A DNA stretch of 25,382 bases from a virus. The stretch lies in IMG/VR virus record IMGVR_UViG_3300028581_002068, positions 1 to 25,382 of that record. One strand, given 5' to 3'. This document shows positions 16,091-23,638 of the stretch, in pieces. Below the pieces are notes generated by a model. That model worked only from the letters and a program-made list of their open reading frames with translations, was not told the DNA's origin and searched no databases. The translations under genes were made by a program, and so were the position numbers. The first letter of the stretch is position 1; every line of letters starts with the position of its first letter.

Positions 16091-17186
16091 TGATGTATTG
16101 GGCCAAACGTTCTGGAAGCTCTGCACGTTCACGAGCATTGTGTTCGCGAAGTTGTTGATAGTTGTATTTACAAACGGATCTAGCGGCTTCCAAGAAACTG
16201 GCAGCACCATTGTAACATATATCTGCTACAACGTCAACTATTCTGTTGGCACGATCTCGAGGATCATCTATTAGATCAAATGTTTCATCAATCAGGTGCC
16301 CAAATGTTTGGAATCCTGCTGAGTGTAAATCCTTGTAGTATCCGCGGTTGGCTGCTGCCACAAATGGATGACACATGATCATGGGCTTCCAGATCTTTTC
16401 TGTGCGAAATGTGTACGGATAGTCGTAAATGGTTTCGGTGACCACACTGAAGTATGTGTCAATGTATGGTGCAGGATTGACTTCTGCATCGCCCCAGGTG
16501 TTGCCAAACAAGTAATGTTTTACAAATCCCCCGGGCACTGTGCTCATATTGGGCAATGCACGATCAATTTCATATTGTTTAGGCAATAATCGTATGGGTT
16601 CAGAATCGCCAATTTGTAATTGACTGCTCCAGGCCATTTCCACACGATCATTGAGATTGGTCCACAGTGCTCGATCCAGCAGTTTGCGATTGCGCATGGC
16701 ATCTATTAGGTACTTGCGATGTGGTCGTAACCGCCCGTTCAAAAACAAAAAGTCATAAGGCTTGTTGACTTTGTGATACAGTTGTGGATAAGACTCATGA
16801 GCACGTAAATTTTCCAGGTACTCTACAATGTTGGAGAAGTAGCAGTCTGTTTTGCAGTAACGCCATCCTGGCTCCATGTTGCCTGAGGTCAACAATAAAA
16901 TCTCACCTTGTCGTACTTGTTCTTTGATGCGCAACCGTGTGAGTTGCAACAGTATGGTTTCGCTGCCTTCTGCAGGATTGGAAAATACAATACGGCCAGG
17001 ATAATGCCTTGCCCATTCTGTGATTTCTGTAAAGTGATTTTTTAATGTCACACGCCCAACAATATACACATTGTTGGGATCAAGTACAATGTCAGTCCAC
17101 TGCCAGAAGCTGCCATCTGCATGTGTCTTGAGCAAATCCCATACCTCAGCCCATTCATCTACAATGATCTTACGATTGCCTAGCAT
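16083..17186 (-). CDS. Putative glycosyltransferase with GT10/exostosin-like C-terminus (paralogue 4)
   Basis: I choose the ATG at 17186 (MLGNRKII) over an in-frame GTG at 17195, because the strong GGGAGGAG ends only one base before the GTG but about 10 bases before the ATG. This gives 367 residues. Signature blocks are VVTET (248-252), RTEKIWKPM (261-269) and GFQTFGHLIDETFD (291-304). The central FLFLNGRLRPHRK block is the clearest version of the N-x-R-x-x-HR pattern of the family. The N-terminal domain has IVLDPNNVYIVGR, compatible with a Rossmann-like fold. It overlaps the previous gene by 17 bases and the following radical SAM gene D by 8, forming a two-gene unit repeated upstream as paralogue 5 plus gene E. 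Confidence 0.75.
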   Translation of the reverse strand: MLGNRKIIVDEWAEVWDLLKTHADGSFWQWTDIVLDPNNVYIVGRVTLKNHFTEITEWARHYPGRIVFSNPAEGSETILLQLTRLRIKEQVRQGEILLLTSGNMEPGWRYCKTDCYFSNIVEYLENLRAHESYPQLYHKVNKPYDFLFLNGRLRPHRKYLIDAMRNRKLLDRALWTNLNDRVEMAWSSQLQIGDSEPIRLLPKQYEIDRALPNMSTVPGGFVKHYLFGNTWGDAEVNPAPYIDTYFSVVTETIYDYPYTFRTEKIWKPMIMCHPFVAAANRGYYKDLHSAGFQTFGHLIDETFDLIDDPRDRANRIVDVVADICYNGAASFLEAARSVCKYNYQQLREHNARERAELPERLAQYINE

Positions 17187-18549
17187 GGTATGCACACTCC
17201 TCCCACCAGCTTCGCATCTCAGGAAATGTCTTCAAAAAGTCTGTGCCGCGTCTGCGGTCATGTTCGCTGAAGAAACGATAGAAGTCTGCTTTTGCACGAC
17301 TGTGATCTGTTAACTGTGCAGACCGCATCCAGGCAATGTCGCGATCCAGCCTATGCAATTCGTAATCTTTGAATCCTTTGAACGGTTCTTCTTCTGTTTC
17401 AATTTGACGTATCATCCATGCCCATAACAACTCCAGTCGTTCAACATAACTTTCTGGCAAGATTTGTAGGCTTTGCCAAGCAGGCTCACGCAACACAGGT
17501 GTATCAAACCACACACGTTGATAGTCCACACTGTATACCTTGCGTAGGCCTAGTATGCCAGCAAACAGTTGGTCTAAACTGGTCACACTTAAATTGTTCA
17601 TTGTGATGATAAATGTAAGACTTGAGTAGTTGGGCACTTGTGTGAGGAATTGATTCACTCGATCCCACAGCAGATCAAAGTCCAGGCCATTGCGCATGTA
17701 TTCCGCTTGCTCGCCCCAGCCATCCAGGCTCACATATTGCATGAAGTGTTCAATGCGACCATCACATATGGCCTTGACATAGGTCAAATACTTTTGCCAT
17801 GACTTCTCATCCACTGAGAAGTTGCTTGTGACATTCAAATGTAGTCGGGGACTGGGGTTGGTCAACACATAATCAAACACACGATATGTGTTCTTGTCCA
17901 GCAACGGTTCGCCACCAGTCATTCGGAAATGTTCTAAGTGAGGGTACAGGTCTGGCCACCAGGCCCAGAAGGCGTCAACATAAGGATTTGATTCTCTGGT
18001 TGGTATTGGCCTACGCTGACCCATAAAATGATCAGGAGAGTTGTGTGGACTGCTAGTAGGATAAGCACCCAGTCGTGCAACCTCATCTGCCCATGAGCTC
18101 GAAAACTGAGGGCTACAATAACTACACCTAAGATTACAAGCGTGATTAAAATTAACTTCAACATAACTGGGGATAACATTTTCCTCTCCTGTACTATTTT
18201 TTATTGATTCAAAATCCACCGCGGCCCAAGATTCACCTGAACGGTAGTGTCGATCACTGATCTTGCCCTGATCTTCCATGTTCCAGCAGTACTGACATTC
18301 ACTAGGTTTCACTTCTGCCAACATCATCCGACGTTGTTGTTTTTTATAATCAGTGTTGTGCAATGCTGACACATCTATTGCAATTTCTGCAGGATTGATT
18401 GGGTGCAATGGTGGATGATAGCATGAGTTGTTCATGCCTGTAGTCAAATGTAAACTGACCTGTTTCCACTTTGCTAAACATAATGCAGGACCTAATTGTT
18501 CTTGCATGTTTTCTGCGCTGCGCAACCAATGACTTTTGTTATTTTGCAT
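17170..18549 (-). CDS. Radical SAM enzyme, second subfamily (E)
   Basis: The protein has 459 residues. The radical SAM motif is CNLRCSYC (Cys138, Cys142, Cys145) and MTGGEPLL follows. The N-terminal cysteines are Cys24 (LCLAKW), Cys43 (SCYHPPLHPI), Cys85 and Cys88 (CQYC). Similarity to D runs the length of the protein: ALHNTDYKKQ, SNPYVDAFWAWW, QAEYMRNGLDFD and a C-terminal RRRGTDFLKTFPEMRSWW that parallels RRDKVFAKAFPNLEEWY. The HPP(L/A)H block between the first two cysteines is specific to D and E. It overlaps the upstream glycosyltransferase-like gene by 11 bases. The substrate is unknown. Confidence 0.9.
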   Translation of the reverse strand: MQNNKSHWLRSAENMQEQLGPALCLAKWKQVSLHLTTGMNNSCYHPPLHPINPAEIAIDVSALHNTDYKKQQRRMMLAEVKPSECQYCWNMEDQGKISDRHYRSGESWAAVDFESIKNSTGEENVIPSYVEVNFNHACNLRCSYCSPQFSSSWADEVARLGAYPTSSPHNSPDHFMGQRRPIPTRESNPYVDAFWAWWPDLYPHLEHFRMTGGEPLLDKNTYRVFDYVLTNPSPRLHLNVTSNFSVDEKSWQKYLTYVKAICDGRIEHFMQYVSLDGWGEQAEYMRNGLDFDLLWDRVNQFLTQVPNYSSLTFIITMNNLSVTSLDQLFAGILGLRKVYSVDYQRVWFDTPVLREPAWQSLQILPESYVERLELLWAWMIRQIETEEEPFKGFKDYELHRLDRDIAWMRSAQLTDHSRAKADFYRFFSEHDRRRGTDFLKTFPEMRSWWEECAYHARQS

Positions 18550-19600
18550 TGGAATACTTTGCGTTCATGAGATTTTGCCAGTTGCCCATATTTCTAGCTA
18601 ATTTTTTTAACAACAGCACATTCTTATGATTGTGCTCAATGTCTTGCCGACACTTGTCGTGAATAGAATGAATTTGATTGGTTCTAATTAGAGTATGCAA
18701 AATATCAAACACATGATTTACTCTGTGTATTCCAGAATCATTGTCGTAATCGGTTCCAAAAACATTTTTAAAGAATTTTATCCCTGTAAAATTTTGTGCA
18801 AAGTCTTCGTAATATTTACGATTCCACTTTGTTGCTAGTTCTAAAAAATGTCCAGCAAGCAATTCAGGATCTGATAATTTTTGTACTGCTTGTTTGCTTG
18901 CCACAAGCATGAATGGGCGACCATACTGCATTGGCCTAAGTATTTTTTCAGACACAGTAATAACGTCGTCTGCTGTTGATGTTTCAAACACTAATTCAAG
19001 TGCAATTTGTTTGTACACCTCTGCCCAACCTTGCGTTTTGTGTTTTCCAATAATTTGTTCATCAACTTGACCGATATCGCTGTAAGGAGCCAACTTTATG
19101 AGTTCGCTGTACCTACTGTCAGACTCGCACAGATATTTCAACAATGCGTTTGTATCAATATGTTTTTTTACATTGTGATGAAAACTACTAAGACCTTGAT
19201 CACGGAAATCAAATGTTTGATGGCGTGACACTGCCTGAAGTCTTTCTGCTGTGGCCCGACCTAAAAACATTCCATAACTTTTGGATCCGTCCCAGGGAGT
19301 GTGTCTAGGATGTGTTTTATCTAAAGATAAACAAGGAATAGATATTGGTTCTATTGTGTATTTACTGGAAACTTCAAAAATGTTGTTTGATGCTATCACT
19401 ATGTCCTTTGGGTTCCAGTTCCAAAAATTGCACAGTGTGTCGAGAAACTCACTCAACCCTGAATGTTTGAGTGATCGAGATTCTGGTGAAATCAAAATTA
19501 CTTTTCCATGTTTTTGCATGCTGTAAATTATTTTTGATGATAATTCAGCTTGATAAAATATTTCATTGTCCCCCCAGTGCTTTGTAATATCAACTTGCAT
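18539..19600 (-). CDS. Putative glycosyltransferase with GT10/exostosin-like C-terminus (paralogue 5, divergent)
   Basis: The ATG at 19600 (MQVDITKHWG) overlaps the aminotransferase gene by 11 bases and gives 353 residues; further upstream codons lie inside that gene and were left out. The C-terminal signature is reduced: LVFETS (203-208) and VSEKILRPMQYGRPFML (216-232) are there, but the 'GFxTFxxLxDExYD' loop is replaced by a longer, unrelated segment. It is therefore the most divergent family member. The FLGRATAERL block (112-121) resembles the R-rich centre of the others. Its DNA is visibly more AT-rich than most of the window, and lysines are frequent, which suggests a separate origin. 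Confidence 0.65.
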   Translation of the reverse strand: MQVDITKHWGDNEIFYQAELSSKIIYSMQKHGKVILISPESRSLKHSGLSEFLDTLCNFWNWNPKDIVIASNNIFEVSSKYTIEPISIPCLSLDKTHPRHTPWDGSKSYGMFLGRATAERLQAVSRHQTFDFRDQGLSSFHHNVKKHIDTNALLKYLCESDSRYSELIKLAPYSDIGQVDEQIIGKHKTQGWAEVYKQIALELVFETSTADDVITVSEKILRPMQYGRPFMLVASKQAVQKLSDPELLAGHFLELATKWNRKYYEDFAQNFTGIKFFKNVFGTDYDNDSGIHRVNHVFDILHTLIRTNQIHSIHDKCRQDIEHNHKNVLLLKKLARNMGNWQNLMNAKYSNAK

Positions 19601-20279
19601 TTGTAAAAAATGGATGATTAGATAAATTGGGGTAAAAATCTTTGCCTCGACGGTCCGGCCAGTCTTGGGGTCGTGCATCCATTAACAAAATGCCACGAGC
19701 TGCGTCTTCGGGAGTCATATACATGTGCCAGCCCTGAGAATCAATGCTGTCATTGGCATAAGTGGTTGATTGATTTCGGCCATCATATCTGGCTTTTTGC
19801 AACCAGGAAACAGCATCAATGTCATCCGTCAAAATGATCCCCCCACGTCCAATAGGTATGGCTTTTTTGGCCTGAAAACTCACAACGTGAAATCCGCCTT
19901 GATACATGTTTTGACGCCATTGAGGGGCTGCATCCCAAATTGGATAAGGATCAAGTTGATAACATCCAGTCCAGTCCATATCAACTAAATTCACTTGACA
20001 ACCAGCATGAATTATTTGCATGGCAACACTTACATAGGTATGAGCTGGAATATTGATAGTTCCTTTTGCTTTGAGATATTTTAAACATAAAAATATGCCA
20101 TGACTGCAACAATCAACTGCCACTGCATAACGCGACCCTGCATAGACTGCAACCTTGTGTTCAAAAATTTTTACTGTATCAAAAGGATCATCAAAACTGT
20201 ATCCTGCTGCCTCAAGTTGAGCAAGTTCAGGTCTTTGCAGGTGTTCAGGTATGACACCCAATGGCCATTCATGATACAT
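19590..20279 (-). CDS. Short DegT/DnrJ/EryC1/StrS-family aminotransferase
   Basis: The protein has 229 residues, against about 360-400 for the family, which makes PLP-dependent aminotransfer to keto sugars. The N-terminal PLP fold is recognisable: SRYAVAVDCCSHG (49-61), IPAHTYVSVAMQI (77-89), the cofactor-ring acid in IWDAAPQW (Asp116), and the Schiff-base lysine in SFQAKKAIPIGRGG (Lys139 expected). It ends after MTPEDAARGILL, near where the C-terminal domain would begin. No second frame continues it, so the shortening looks genuine, not a recent frameshift. AAGGGA lies six bases before the ATG. Overlaps with both neighbours are 11 bases. It may be a compact phage version or need a partner. 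It sits next to a PglD-like acyltransferase, which classically acts on its amino-sugar product. Confidence 0.85.
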   Translation of the reverse strand: MYHEWPLGVIPEHLQRPELAQLEAAGYSFDDPFDTVKIFEHKVAVYAGSRYAVAVDCCSHGIFLCLKYLKAKGTINIPAHTYVSVAMQIIHAGCQVNLVDMDWTGCYQLDPYPIWDAAPQWRQNMYQGGFHVVSFQAKKAIPIGRGGIILTDDIDAVSWLQKARYDGRNQSTTYANDSIDSQGWHMYMTPEDAARGILLMDARPQDWPDRRGKDFYPNLSNHPFFTNAS

Positions 20280-20898
20280 TTTTTTCCCTTATATCGCCAA
20301 TTCTACGTGCTGGAGTCCCTACATATACACCAGATTTCTCGATATCTTTAGTGATTGTACTACATGCTCCAACTTCGATATTATCACATAATTCAAGTCC
20401 ATTGAGCACTGCCGATTTGAAATTAAAAGTTGCGTTGTTGCCTACCTTAGTTTTGCCAGCAATCATTGTGCCTGAGTGTAGATGTACGTTATCACCAAGC
20501 TCAACATAGTGTGAAATCAAACAATACGATTCTATCATGCAATGTCGACCAATTTTACTGTGCGGCAATATTGAGTTAAATGGGCCAATAACAGTGCCTT
20601 TACCTATTACAGTAGTTAGATCTTTGGTATAGCAAACCACTGTATCATGCACATAAGTTATACAATCAAGTTGATTTGCATTGATATAATCAATTACTTT
20701 TAATCTCAACTTTAGGTCTAGGTTGAAAGCAACACCATATTGATATTGTGCATGATCAATTATGTGAAAGAATTCATCAGGATTTATCACTATGATCTCA
20801 CCGTGAAATTCTTGACTGAAAAAGTGTTTGGCTTCTAATACCAACGTACTTATTTCGTAGCCAATAAGACAGATGGGTTTTTGATTTGCAACAAGCAT
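20269..20898 (-). CDS. PglD/NeuD-like sugar O/N-acyltransferase, left-handed beta-helix
   Basis: The protein has 209 residues, the typical PglD/NeuD length. The first ~70 residues are a Rossmann-like domain (PICLIGYEIST). From about 95 on, hexapeptide repeats form a beta-helix: VIGKGTVIG, SKIGRHCMIES, ISHYVELGDNVHLHSG with the expected catalytic His, TKVGNNATF and IEVGACSTI, closing with the family ending GVYVGTPARRIG. Such enzymes acetylate UDP-4-amino-sugars or sialic acids using acetyl-CoA. A strong AAGGAG lies six bases before the ATG, and only three bases separate it from the upstream gene. The usual N-terminal glycine-rich loop (GAGG) is altered to GYE, so UDP-sugar binding may differ. 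The partner aminotransferase lies directly downstream. Confidence 0.88.
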   Translation of the reverse strand: MLVANQKPICLIGYEISTLVLEAKHFFSQEFHGEIIVINPDEFFHIIDHAQYQYGVAFNLDLKLRLKVIDYINANQLDCITYVHDTVVCYTKDLTTVIGKGTVIGPFNSILPHSKIGRHCMIESYCLISHYVELGDNVHLHSGTMIAGKTKVGNNATFNFKSAVLNGLELCDNIEVGACSTITKDIEKSGVYVGTPARRIGDIREKNVS

Positions 20899-20901
20899 TT
20901 T

Positions 20902-21504
20902 TTACTCCTTGATAAATGGTGCACAATGATCAACAATTTGCTGCCAGGAATCTACCATGGGCAATTTTAGTCTTGCAGATATAGCCCAACGAGCTCGAGA
21001 ATTTACAATAACATTGTGCGGAATTCCTACACTAACTAAAGTAGGCTGCAAACCGATGCAGCGACGATCCAGCACGTGATCTTTGATACTGCTATCGTCC
21101 CAGTTAAGATATTTTGTTTGCGCAGATGTCAATAGAGACTGTCCAGAGTCAAGAGGCATGTCGTACCAAATCATTTCACTGTCATCCATTGGATCTAACA
21201 CCCAATTTAAAGCTCCTATCACAATTCTACCGTCCCAAAACACATCTACATGTGCTCCTGGGTGTATATAATAAGGCTCGCGGAAGAATACCATAGCAGA
21301 TTTCACCGGAAGACCAATGCTGTGCATGCTATCTATCCATTTTTGTGACAGCAATTGATCCACATTGTGGTTCATGAAATTCCATACTCCAGCCGATTTT
21401 CCATTGTATTCTGAGTTGTTGTACAAGTTCTGAAAATCAAAATCTTCACGCACAGCATTGCTGATGTCAATGTTTAACGCATGCCAAGGTTTTTTATAAT
21501 CCAT
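20902..21504 (-). CDS. 2-oxoglutarate/Fe(II) oxygenase-like protein
   Basis: I place the start at the ATG at 21504 (MDYKKPWHAL), with AAGGA seven bases upstream and one base after the previous stop; this gives 200 residues. His85-x-Asp87 (PGAHVDVFW), a distal His163 (GIPHNVIVN) and Arg172 nine residues later (ARWAISARLK) reproduce the HxD...H...R metal and 2-oxoglutarate pattern of the double-stranded beta-helix oxygenases, with a PTLVSVGIPH approach typical of the prolyl/aspartyl hydroxylase side. The family would hydroxylate a protein side chain, sugar or lipid. Substrate unknown. The family call rests on spacing and hydrophobic pattern, so moderate confidence. The DNA is more AT-rich than the genes upstream. 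Confidence 0.72.
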   Translation of the reverse strand: MDYKKPWHALNIDISNAVREDFDFQNLYNNSEYNGKSAGVWNFMNHNVDQLLSQKWIDSMHSIGLPVKSAMVFFREPYYIHPGAHVDVFWDGRIVIGALNWVLDPMDDSEMIWYDMPLDSGQSLLTSAQTKYLNWDDSSIKDHVLDRRCIGLQPTLVSVGIPHNVIVNSRARWAISARLKLPMVDSWQQIVDHCAPFIKE

Positions 21505-21505
21505 T

Positions 21506-22432
21506 TTACCATCCTTCTTGCTGTCTAATAACATCAATCTCTCTGGTCATAATGTCACGATTGTGCCAGTTTGAACGATAATGTTGTTTGAAGAATCGAC
21601 TTTGTTCGCCTTCGAATATGGCCATGGGCAAGTCCAATTGACCGTGCAATTCATCTGCCACACGTCCACCCAACAGCCTTGGTTCGGAATCTTTTACCGT
21701 TTCCCAAATTTCAGCCAAGGCAGCAAAATCTTGCACTTCGCGGTGATCCCAGTTTGTGAGCATGGTCATGTAAGTGCCCTGTCTAGCACCAGCCATGGCC
21801 CATTGCCCATTGTTGACGTCTGCACCAATGTTGTGCCATATGGTCAAATGATCCAGGTTGCGCTTGTGTACCTGTTGTTGGAATTCTTCCACCGTGGGCT
21901 TTGCCCCTTTGTTCAAACACATTTTTACACCTTCGCGGAATCCAGCACGCCATGCTTGAAAAGGGGAACCATTGGGGTACGTGGTTGAGTAGCAGTTGTA
22001 CATGGCCCAATACAAAGGGTCAAAACAAAACTCCACTTCAGTCTCCACACGCCCGTCTGTGGCTTCGTGTGTGCGCATGTTCATTATAAATTCACGTGTC
22101 CACGAACTCAACCCACCATTGCCATACATCAGGCCATTGATGTGATTGCGGGCACGCCAACGAAACACGGCCTGTTCCCAATCGGGTGTGGCAAATGTCA
22201 ATGTTTGGTTAAAGAAGGCAGCATCGGGAATGTTGTCCCCGTCAATCAGTATAAAGCGTTCGGTGGTGCTGGCAGCAGCCGCTGCCTTGTGGGCGGCATC
22301 TGAGCCTTTGATGCCATCTACTCGCGTGGCCCATGGCACCATGTTCTTGATCTGTACCCAAAACTCTTCTTTTTCGGGCTCGTCGTAACTCAAGTATACA
22401 CAGTCCAAGTCTGCAATGTCAATTTGATTCAT
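21506..22432 (-). CDS. Putative GT-A-fold glycosyltransferase with DGD motif
   Basis: I choose the ATG at 22432 ([10 protein letters not shown]), giving 308 residues and a 14-base overlap with the chimeric gene; a GGAG lies 11 bases upstream. The N-terminus [14 protein letters not shown], the basic and Ala-rich [10 protein letters not shown] helix and the [10 protein letters not shown] block (Asp64-Gly-Asp66) are what one expects of a GT-A enzyme that binds a metal-nucleotide sugar through DxD. The middle has a YGNGGLSSW turn, and the C-terminal half is rich in Trp/His with a long helical end. Proteins with this opening occur in T4-like marine phages, as I recall. Donor and acceptor cannot be read. 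Confidence 0.72.
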   Translation of the reverse strand: MNQIDIADLDCVYLSYDEPEKEEFWVQIKNMVPWATRVDGIKGSDAAHKAAAAASTTERFILIDGDNIPDAAFFNQTLTFATPDWEQAVFRWRARNHINGLMYGNGGLSSWTREFIMNMRTHEATDGRVETEVEFCFDPLYWAMYNCYSTTYPNGSPFQAWRAGFREGVKMCLNKGAKPTVEEFQQQVHKRNLDHLTIWHNIGADVNNGQWAMAGARQGTYMTMLTNWDHREVQDFAALAEIWETVKDSEPRLLGGRVADELHGQLDLPMAIFEGEQSRFFKQHYRSNWHNRDIMTREIDVIRQQEGW

Positions 22433-22871
22433 ATGTCTTTTTACTCCAGCGGGTATGAGGTTGGTTCTCGGCAACGATTACAGCGACATTGTCAGGATGA
22501 CAAGGGGATCCAGAGTTGCCAGGAACCAATTTTGTTGTGGTTGACCAGGTTATTTCTACTAGTTTTCCATCACGCACACGCACGTTGGAAGCACTGCGAG
22601 CAAAAGTTGCCTGGTCAATCTCAATGTATGTACCAGGGCAATCTTCCATGCTGTAGAATAGTGGCCGACCATGTTCATCATAGTACAGCCTAAAGAATGG
22701 CTGAGGTGGCTCTGGTATTGCATGCAGCACAGCCCAAAACTCTTCTGGTGTCATTGTTGGCTGTTCAATCCCTACAACCAACTGGTCGCCCAGGCTCTTT
22801 GCGTAGTCAAGCAAGGCAATGTGTCCTACGTGTAGTATATCAAATGTGCCATTTACAAATACTTTTTTCAT
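22419..22871 (-). CDS. Chimeric protein: nucleotidyltransferase N-terminus joined to a phage small-protein module
   Basis: The ATG at 22871 overlaps the previous stop by four bases (ATGA), giving 150 residues. Residues 1-35 are the start of a cytidylyltransferase fold: [19 protein letters not shown] with HxGH (14-17) and LVVGI. The rest of that fold, including the ISSTxxR segment, is absent. From residue 40 ([11 protein letters not shown]) the sequence is a different module with [29 protein letters not shown] and a C-terminal [10 protein letters not shown] recall this second module as a stand-alone protein of T4-like marine phages. The internal Met at 22754 could be its own start. The fragment is unlikely to be an active nucleotidyltransferase alone. 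The fusion is seen directly; its consequence is unknown. Confidence 0.78.
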   Translation of the reverse strand: MKKVFVNGTFDILHVGHIALLDYAKSLGDQLVVGIEQPTMTPEEFWAVLHAIPEPPQPFFRLYYDEHGRPLFYSMEDCPGTYIEIDQATFARSASNVRVRDGKLVEITWSTTTKLVPGNSGSPCHPDNVAVIVAENQPHTRWSKKTYESN

Positions 22872-23638
22872 TGTGCCTGCCAATCTTTAACATGGTAATG
22901 AAACGCACCTGTTTGTGGCACAGTTTGTATGCGCAATCGCAATTCTTGATATTCCCACACCAGTTCATCCGGCCAGCGTTCAGTGTGTGTTCCTGCTATG
23001 TGTCGTTTCATATGCACTATTTTTGGGTATGTACTAAATGGCATGGTCACACGTTCTGGGCCCATGATTTCGGCAGCCATGGCATACACTAGATCAGTAG
23101 ACGGTACTTCATCTGGAAACTTTATGAGTTTTTTAAATTCTACCCAGTTGGCAAATATGTTTTCTACCCAGCCAAAGAACTCTTTCGCTGTTTCACTGCG
23201 CCGCCAGTATGTGACAGCATTGTACACGTCAGGCAAGTGGTTGGCATCAAATACTCTGCGGTAATGGCTTGCGGTGCTCACACGGTCTTTCCAATCTCTA
23301 CAGCCGGTTGATATCACAACATCTCTATGTCTGAACTGTGTCCACCAGTGATCAATGGGACTCACAATCAACATATCTGCTTCTAGTTTGATAGTTTCTC
23401 TAAATGGTGTGAGTCGAAACAGTTGTGCATCATTGGCAAATGGGTTGGCATCGGGCACAATCTGTCTGTGGTAGTCGTACATGGGGTCAGTGTCGGGGCT
23501 GTCTGTGACTAAACAGATACGTGCTGATGCATCCCAGTAGCGTATGGTCTTGGCCAAGGTGCGGGCACAGTCCTGGTAATCTACTGTGTCGCTGTTCACA
23601 GCAACAATCACATAACCTTGTTCGTCAGCTGGCTGCAA
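22868..23638 (-). CDS. Putative GT-A/GT8-like glycosyltransferase, TTG start
   Basis: The protein has 256 residues. The opening [13 protein letters not shown], the ICLVTDSP strand and the LEAD motif (85-88, a DxD variant) in [13 protein letters not shown] follow the layout of the GT-A protein encoded just upstream, its evident paralogue. [12 protein letters not shown] block follows. The start codon is TTG at 23638: GGAGGTGAT, a near-perfect anti-16S match, ends five bases before it, inside the last codons of the upstream gene. Loss of the first acidic residue (E for D) in DxD could weaken metal binding. It overlaps the chimeric gene by four bases. Confidence 0.75.
   Translation of the reverse strand: MQPADEQGYVIVAVNSDTVDYQDCARTLAKTIRYWDASARICLVTDSPDTDPMYDYHRQIVPDANPFANDAQLFRLTPFRETIKLEADMLIVSPIDHWWTQFRHRDVVISTGCRDWKDRVSTASHYRRVFDANHLPDVYNAVTYWRRSETAKEFFGWVENIFANWVEFKKLIKFPDEVPSTDLVYAMAAEIMGPERVTMPFSTYPKIVHMKRHIAGTHTERWPDELVWEYQELRLRIQTVPQTGAFHYHVKDWQAQ

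Noticed and set aside
16091-16210. 40 extra N-terminal residues for radical SAM protein D
   Set aside because: They overlap the end of paralogue 4, have no ribosome site, and the shortened version aligns with the start of protein E.
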